Positions 60,472-64,000 of a stretch of 64,000 nucleotides of DNA are shown piece after piece (within the stretch, counting starts at the first letter, position 1; each line of letters begins with the position of its first letter). The notes under the pieces were generated by a model. It saw nothing but the letters and a program-made list of their open reading frames with translations, made no database searches and was not told the DNA's origin. This DNA comes from CAVTJL01 sp963735065 (GTDB lineage: Bacteria; Pseudomonadota; Alphaproteobacteria; Geminicoccales; Geminicoccaceae). The stretch is taken from contig CAVTJL010000004.1 in assembly GCA_963735065.1 (NCBI GenBank), positions 372,001-436,000 of the forward strand. Direction: 5' to 3'. Both the position numbers and the translations under genes were made by a program.

Positions 60472-61735
60472 GCGGCGGGTCGTTGTCACCGGCATGGGCA
60501 TTGTCTGCGCGATCGGCGGCAGCGTGCCGGCCTTTCTGGATGCGCTTCGGGCGGGCCGCTCGGGCGTTGCCGGCATGCCGGACGAGCGTCCCGGCCCGCC
60601 GGCCGCGGCGCTCATCACCGATTTCGACTGGTCGGAACGCCTGGCTGCGCTCCAGGCGAGGCACGCAACGACCGGCGCTTCTTGCGCCCGGGTCATGAGA
60701 ACGGCCTCGCGTGGCCTTCGGATAACGGCTGCCGCCACCATCGAGGCGGCCGAGCAAGCGGGTCTGCTCGAGGAGGGGGCCCCTCCGCCCGAACGGACCG
60801 GGATCGTCGTCGCCGGCAGCAATCTCGATCAGCAAGCGGTTTTCGAGAATGGGATCCGCTACGAGCGTGAGCCCGCCTACGTGCAGCCGCGTTACGGCTA
60901 CAGGTTCTTCGACAGCGCCGTCGCAAGCGCGCTCAGCGCCATCCTGCCGATCCAGGGGCTCGGCTGGACGACAGGAGCCGGGGCTGCCAGTGGCGGCGTT
61001 GCGATCCTGCAGGCCATGGACGCCGTCCGCTCGGGGAGGGTGGACCGCTGCCTTGCCGTCGGCGCCATGGCGACCTTCTCGCCCGTCGAGTGGGAGGCGC
61101 TGGCACGGATCGGCGCTCTTGTGACCGGGCGGGAGGAGCTGCCGCCCGAGGCCTGGTGCCGCCCGTTCGATGCTCGTGCAACCGGCTTCGTCCCCGGCGA
61201 GGGTGCTGCGGCCGTCATCGTCGAGGAGCTGGAGGCGGCCTCGGAGCGCGGTGCCGCTATCCAGGCCGAGCTGCTCGCAGCCGAGCTCGTGCTCGAGGGC
61301 ACCGACGATCCCGCACCTACCGTCGCCGGCGAGATCCGCGCGATGGAGGGGGTGCTTCGCTTGGCGGCGGTGGACCCCGCCGGTGTGGGCTACGTGAACG
61401 CGCACGCCACCTCGACGCGAAGCGGCGATGCCGCCGAGTGCGAGGCTATTCGACAGGCGCTCGGGTCCCGGCCCTTCATCAACGCGACCAAGGCGCTGAC
61501 GGGTCACACGATGTTCGCAGCAGGCGTGGTGGAGCTCATCGCGGTCGTCCTGCAGCTCGGTCAGGGGTTTCTGCATGGGAATCCCTGGCTCGACGACCCG
61601 ATCGCCGCCGATCTGCGCTTCGTCGGCACCGAGGCGGCGGAGACCGGTGTCGATCTTGCGATCAGCAACGCCTTCGGGTTCGGCGGCATCAACTCGAGCC
61701 TGCTGGTGCGGGCCTGGCGGGAGGCGGGGGCGTGA
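60455..61735 (+). CDS. Non-extending KS decarboxylase of the beta-branching cassette
   Basis: About 425 residues (ATG at 60455 or 60461, overlapping the PKS end by 17 or 11 bases). FabF-like fold: RRVVVTGMGIVCAIGG at the start, NAHATST and ALTGHTM with both catalytic His, and FGFGGINSSLLVR at the end. The nucleophile elbow (60965-61000) reads TTGAGAASGG, with no Cys, so it cannot condense. This matches the family that decarboxylates malonyl on the donor ACP to acetyl for HMG-synthase chemistry. It sits between the fused donor ACP and HMG synthase, as in known HCS cassettes. Many relatives have Ser at the Cys position; here the aligned residue seems to be Ala or Gly. Confidence 0.9.
   Translation: MRMRRERRVVVTGMGIVCAIGGSVPAFLDALRAGRSGVAGMPDERPGPPAAALITDFDWSERLAALQARHATTGASCARVMRTASRGLRITAAATIEAAEQAGLLEEGAPPPERTGIVVAGSNLDQQAVFENGIRYEREPAYVQPRYGYRFFDSAVASALSAILPIQGLGWTTGAGAASGGVAILQAMDAVRSGRVDRCLAVGAMATFSPVEWEALARIGALVTGREELPPEAWCRPFDARATGFVPGEGAAAVIVEELEAASERGAAIQAELLAAELVLEGTDDPAPTVAGEIRAMEGVLRLAAVDPAGVGYVNAHATSTRSGDAAECEAIRQALGSRPFINATKALTGHTMFAAGVVELIAVVLQLGQGFLHGNPWLDDPIAADLRFVGTEAAETGVDLAISNAFGFGGINSSLLVRAWREAGA
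61719..61724 (+). promoter_or_regulatory. Shine-Dalgarno site for the HMG synthase gene
   Basis: GGGAGG lies 7 bases before the GTG at 61732. It supports the GTGA-coupled start inside the end of the KS gene. Confidence 0.6.
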
Positions 61736-62960
61736 GGGCTGGCATCGAGCGCATCGGCGTCTATCCGGGCCGGACCTTCATCGACGTCCGCAAGCTCGCT
61801 GCCGCGCGCGGCCTCGATCCGTTGCGCATCGACAACCTCCTCATCGCCCGCAAGACGGTGGCGCTGCCGTTCGAGGACCCGGTGACGCTGGCTGTCAACG
61901 CAGCAAAGCCGCTGGTCGATCGCCTGTCCGAGGCCGAGCGGCAGAGCATCGGCATGGTGGCCGTCGCCACCGAGTCCGGGCTCGATCTCGGCAAGTCGCT
62001 GGCGACCTATGTTCATCATCATCTGGGCTTGCCGCGCGGCTGCCGGCTCTTCGAGGTGAAGCAGGCCTGCTATGGCGGCACCGCCGCGCTGCAGATGGCG
62101 CTGGGCGTCATCCGCACGGCAGCGCCCGGCATGCCGACGCGAGCGCTCGTGATCTGCACCGACACGGCGCGGCCGATACCGCATTCCTATGCCGAGCCTA
62201 CCCAGGGCGCTGCCGCGGTGGCGCTTCTCGTGGGCCCGGAGCCGCGCCTGATCGAGATCGAGGGGCCATCCGGCATCTATGGCTACGAAGTGATGGATGC
62301 CTGCCGGCCGACGCCCGATCTCGAGACGGGCGATGCCGATCTCTCGCTGCTCTCCTATCTCGACTGCATCGAGAAAAGCTTCGCCGCCTATCGCGAGCGG
62401 GCGGGCGATGTCGACTATGCCCAGGACTTCGACTACCTGGCCTTCCACACGCCCTTCGGTGGGATGGTGCGGGGTGCCCATCGCTCGATGATGCGGCGCC
62501 TCAAGGGGCTGCCGCCGCCCGCCATCGAGGCCGACTTCCAGCGCCGCCTGGCGCCGTCGCTGCGCTACTGCCGCGAGGTCGGCAACATCTATTCCGGCAC
62601 GATCTTCCTGGCGCTTTGCGGCATCCTCGCCAGTGCCGATCTCGGCTCGCGCCGCCGGATCGGGCTTTTCTCCTATGGCTCGGGCTGCTGCTCGGAGTTC
62701 TATGCCGGCTAGCCGGCGCCGAGGCGCGCGAGGCCGTGGCCGAGGCCGGCCTCGATGCCATGCTGGCCGAGCGTCACGAGCTGAGCATGGAGGAGTATGA
62801 TCGTGTCCTCGAGGCGCAGGCGACAGTCCGCGCCGGCCAGCGCAACCAGAAGCTCGGCGATCTGGGGCTGGGCGCGCTCCAGGCCGAGCAGTTCGCCGGC
62901 CGGGGCCTTCTGGTCCTGGACGGCGTCACCAACTATCACCGCGACTATCGCTGGAGCTGA
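61732..62960 (+). CDS. HMG-CoA-synthase-like enzyme for beta-branching (frame interrupted at 62709)
   Basis: GTG start overlapping the previous stop. Adds the acetyl group from the donor ACP onto a beta-ketoacyl-ACP to make an HMG-type branch. The catalytic triad of the family is visible: Glu81 (ATESGLD), Cys113 (KQACYGGTA) and His239 (FHTPFGG), plus the GSGCCSEFYAG motif near the end. The frame hits TAG at 62710-62712 straight after that motif, but the expected C-terminus (LAGAEAREAV... to NYHRDYRWS) follows at once in another frame and ends at TGA 62958-62960. One missing base after 62708 explains it. The full protein would be about 410 residues, the normal family length. Downstream is ECH1, two bases away. 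Confidence 0.9.
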
Positions 62961-62962
62961 CG

Positions 62963-63742
62963 GTGTCCCCCCAGACGCTCGACATCGGCCGTGAGCGCAA
63001 GCTGTTGCGGGTCGTCCTGAGCCGGCCCGAGAAGCGGAACGCGCTGAGCGCGCAGATGATCGCCGAGCTTCACGCGGCCCTCGATGCCGCCGAGGCCGAT
63101 CCCGGCCTGCGTCTGGTCGTGCTTTCCGCCAAAGGCCCCGTCTTCTGCGACGGCATGGACTTTGCCGAAGCGGCCGGCGGCGGTGCTGCGCCGGCCGACG
63201 GATCGGACGTGGTCGCCGAGTTCTACCGGCTGATGACCCGCCTCACGCGCACAGCCAAGGTCGTGGTGAGCCTCGTCGAGGGGCGCGTGAACGCCGGCGG
63301 CATGGGGCTCGTCGCGGCGAGCGACTATGTCATCGCCCGCCCGGCTGCGAGCTTTGGTCTCTCGGAGGTCCTGTTCGGCCTCCTGCCGGCAACCGTGGCG
63401 CCCTTCCTGATCCGCCGCATCGGCTTCCAGCCCGCATTCCGCCTGGCGCTCACCGCGCAGCGCATCGATGCCGAGGCCGCGCGGGCCGTCAATCTGATCG
63501 ACGAGCTCGCGGCGGATCCGGAGGATGCGCTGCGGCGCCTGCTGATCCGCATCGAGCGCGTGCGCGAGCCAACGGTGGCGACGCTGAAAGCCCACTTCGC
63601 CGATCTCTGGATCATGAGCGCCGAGACCGAGCGGCTGTCCATCGCGCGGATCAAGGAGGCCATCGCCGATCCGCAGGTGGCGGCCGACATCCGTGCCTTC
63701 GTCAACGATCAGGTGCTGCCATGGCAGACGCCGTCCGCTTGA
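62963..63742 (+). CDS. Enoyl-CoA hydratase-like dehydratase ECH1 of the beta-branching cassette
   Basis: 259 residues from GTG 62963 (GGAG at 62953-62956). Crotonase fold: LSRPEKRNALSAQMI, PVFCDGMDFAEAAGGG and NAGGMGLVAASDYVIA, which form the oxyanion hole and CoA-type pocket. Position, directly after HMG synthase and before a second crotonase, and its sequence place it as the ECH1 type, which removes water from the HMG-like intermediate on the acceptor ACP to give a methylglutaconyl-type product. Its 3' end overlaps the ECH2 start by 22 bases. Confidence 0.9.
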   Translation: MSPQTLDIGRERKLLRVVLSRPEKRNALSAQMIAELHAALDAAEADPGLRLVVLSAKGPVFCDGMDFAEAAGGGAAPADGSDVVAEFYRLMTRLTRTAKVVVSLVEGRVNAGGMGLVAASDYVIARPAASFGLSEVLFGLLPATVAPFLIRRIGFQPAFRLALTAQRIDAEAARAVNLIDELAADPEDALRRLLIRIERVREPTVATLKAHFADLWIMSAETERLSIARIKEAIADPQVAADIRAFVNDQVLPWQTPSA

Positions 63743-64000
63743 GCTGGCCCTCGCCCTCGATCGCCCTGGTCGAGATGATGGACCGGGTCGGGCGCAACAC
63801 CTTCACGCGGGATCTGGTTGGCGGTCTGGCCCACGCCTTCACCGCGATCGGCGAGCGGGCGGACGCCAAGGTCGTCGTCATCCAGGGCTACGATCACATC
63901 TTCTGCGCCGGCGGCACCGAGGAGGAGCTGATCGGCATCGCCGACCGCAAGCAGAAGTTCGACGAGGCGGGCTTTTATCGGATGCTGCTCGACTGCCCGC
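63721..64000 (+). CDS. Enoyl-CoA hydratase-like decarboxylase ECH2, 3'-truncated
   Basis: Starts at ATG 63721 inside the end of ECH1 and runs off the window after 93 codons. SIALVEMMDRVGRNTFTRDLVGGL and VVIQGYDHIFCAGGTEEELIGI match the ECH2 group, which decarboxylates the dehydrated branch intermediate to a beta-methyl or beta-methylene thioester. Whether it gives an alpha,beta or beta,gamma alkene cannot be judged from this part. Confidence 0.87.
   Translation, partial: MADAVRLSWPSPSIALVEMMDRVGRNTFTRDLVGGLAHAFTAIGERADAKVVVIQGYDHIFCAGGTEEELIGIADRKQKFDEAGFYRMLLDCP

Noticed and set aside
60455..61735. Calling the KS-like gene a fatty-acid FabF or chain-length factor
   Set aside because: It lacks the active Cys but keeps both His residues and sits between a donor-type ACP and an HMG synthase, the signature of the beta-branching decarboxylase.

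Overview
The window is the interior of one very large biosynthetic gene cluster. It encodes a trans-acyltransferase (trans-AT) polyketide synthase hybridised with one nonribosomal peptide module, followed by a beta-branching (HMG-CoA-synthase-like) cassette. All genes are on the + strand and are packed end to end. Junctions are ATGA or GTGA overlaps or gaps of 2-25 bases, so it reads as one transcription unit. The third codon position is almost always G or C, which points to a high-GC bacterium. A proteobacterium (possibly an alphaproteobacterium) is my guess, but nothing in the window fixes the taxon. I see no acyltransferase domain, thioesterase, transporter, regulator, tRNA, rRNA, insertion sequence or CRISPR. 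No gene-free stretch exceeds 25 bases. Both ends of the window cut through genes.

Layout (modules numbered within the window). 3-5999: end of an enoyl-reductase-like domain, KS1-ACP (M1), then Cy-A(Cys)-PCP (M2). 6025-15308: KS2-ACP (M3), KS3-DH-KR-cMT-ACP (M4), KS4. 15305-30287: cMT-ACP (completing M5), KS5-DH-KR-ACP (M6), KS6-DH-KR-cMT-ACP (M7), KS7-KR-ACP (M8). 30284-34186: luciferase-like monooxygenase (LLM), KS8 lacking a catalytic His, O-methyltransferase; its ACP starts the next gene (M9). 34183-49806: ACP, KS9-DH-KR-cMT-ACP (M10), KS10-DH-KR-ACP (M11), KS11-DH-KR-cMT-ACP (M12). 49803-50609: a free SDR resembling 2,4-dienoyl-CoA reductase. 50623-60471: KS12-cMT-ACP (M13), KS13-KR-ACP (M14), KS14-ACP-ACP-(ACP-like)-donor ACP (M15). 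60455-64000: Cys-less KS decarboxylase, HMG synthase, ECH1, and the start of ECH2.

How it works together (inference from collinearity). A chain made upstream is joined to cysteine and cyclised to a thiazoline. It is then extended by a series of modules, six of which carry C-methyltransferases and several of which make double bonds. It is processed by an unusual oxygenase/O-methyltransferase non-extending module, extended again, and finally offered on tandem ACPs to the HCS cassette, which would replace a beta-carbonyl with a methyl or methylene branch. I could not match this order to a known product.

The reading frame breaks about 20 times, mostly between 10 and 30 kb. Protein similarity resumes immediately in another frame, so uncorrected indels in the assembly are more likely than decay. 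Such stretches are listed as separate coding segments with the joins stated.
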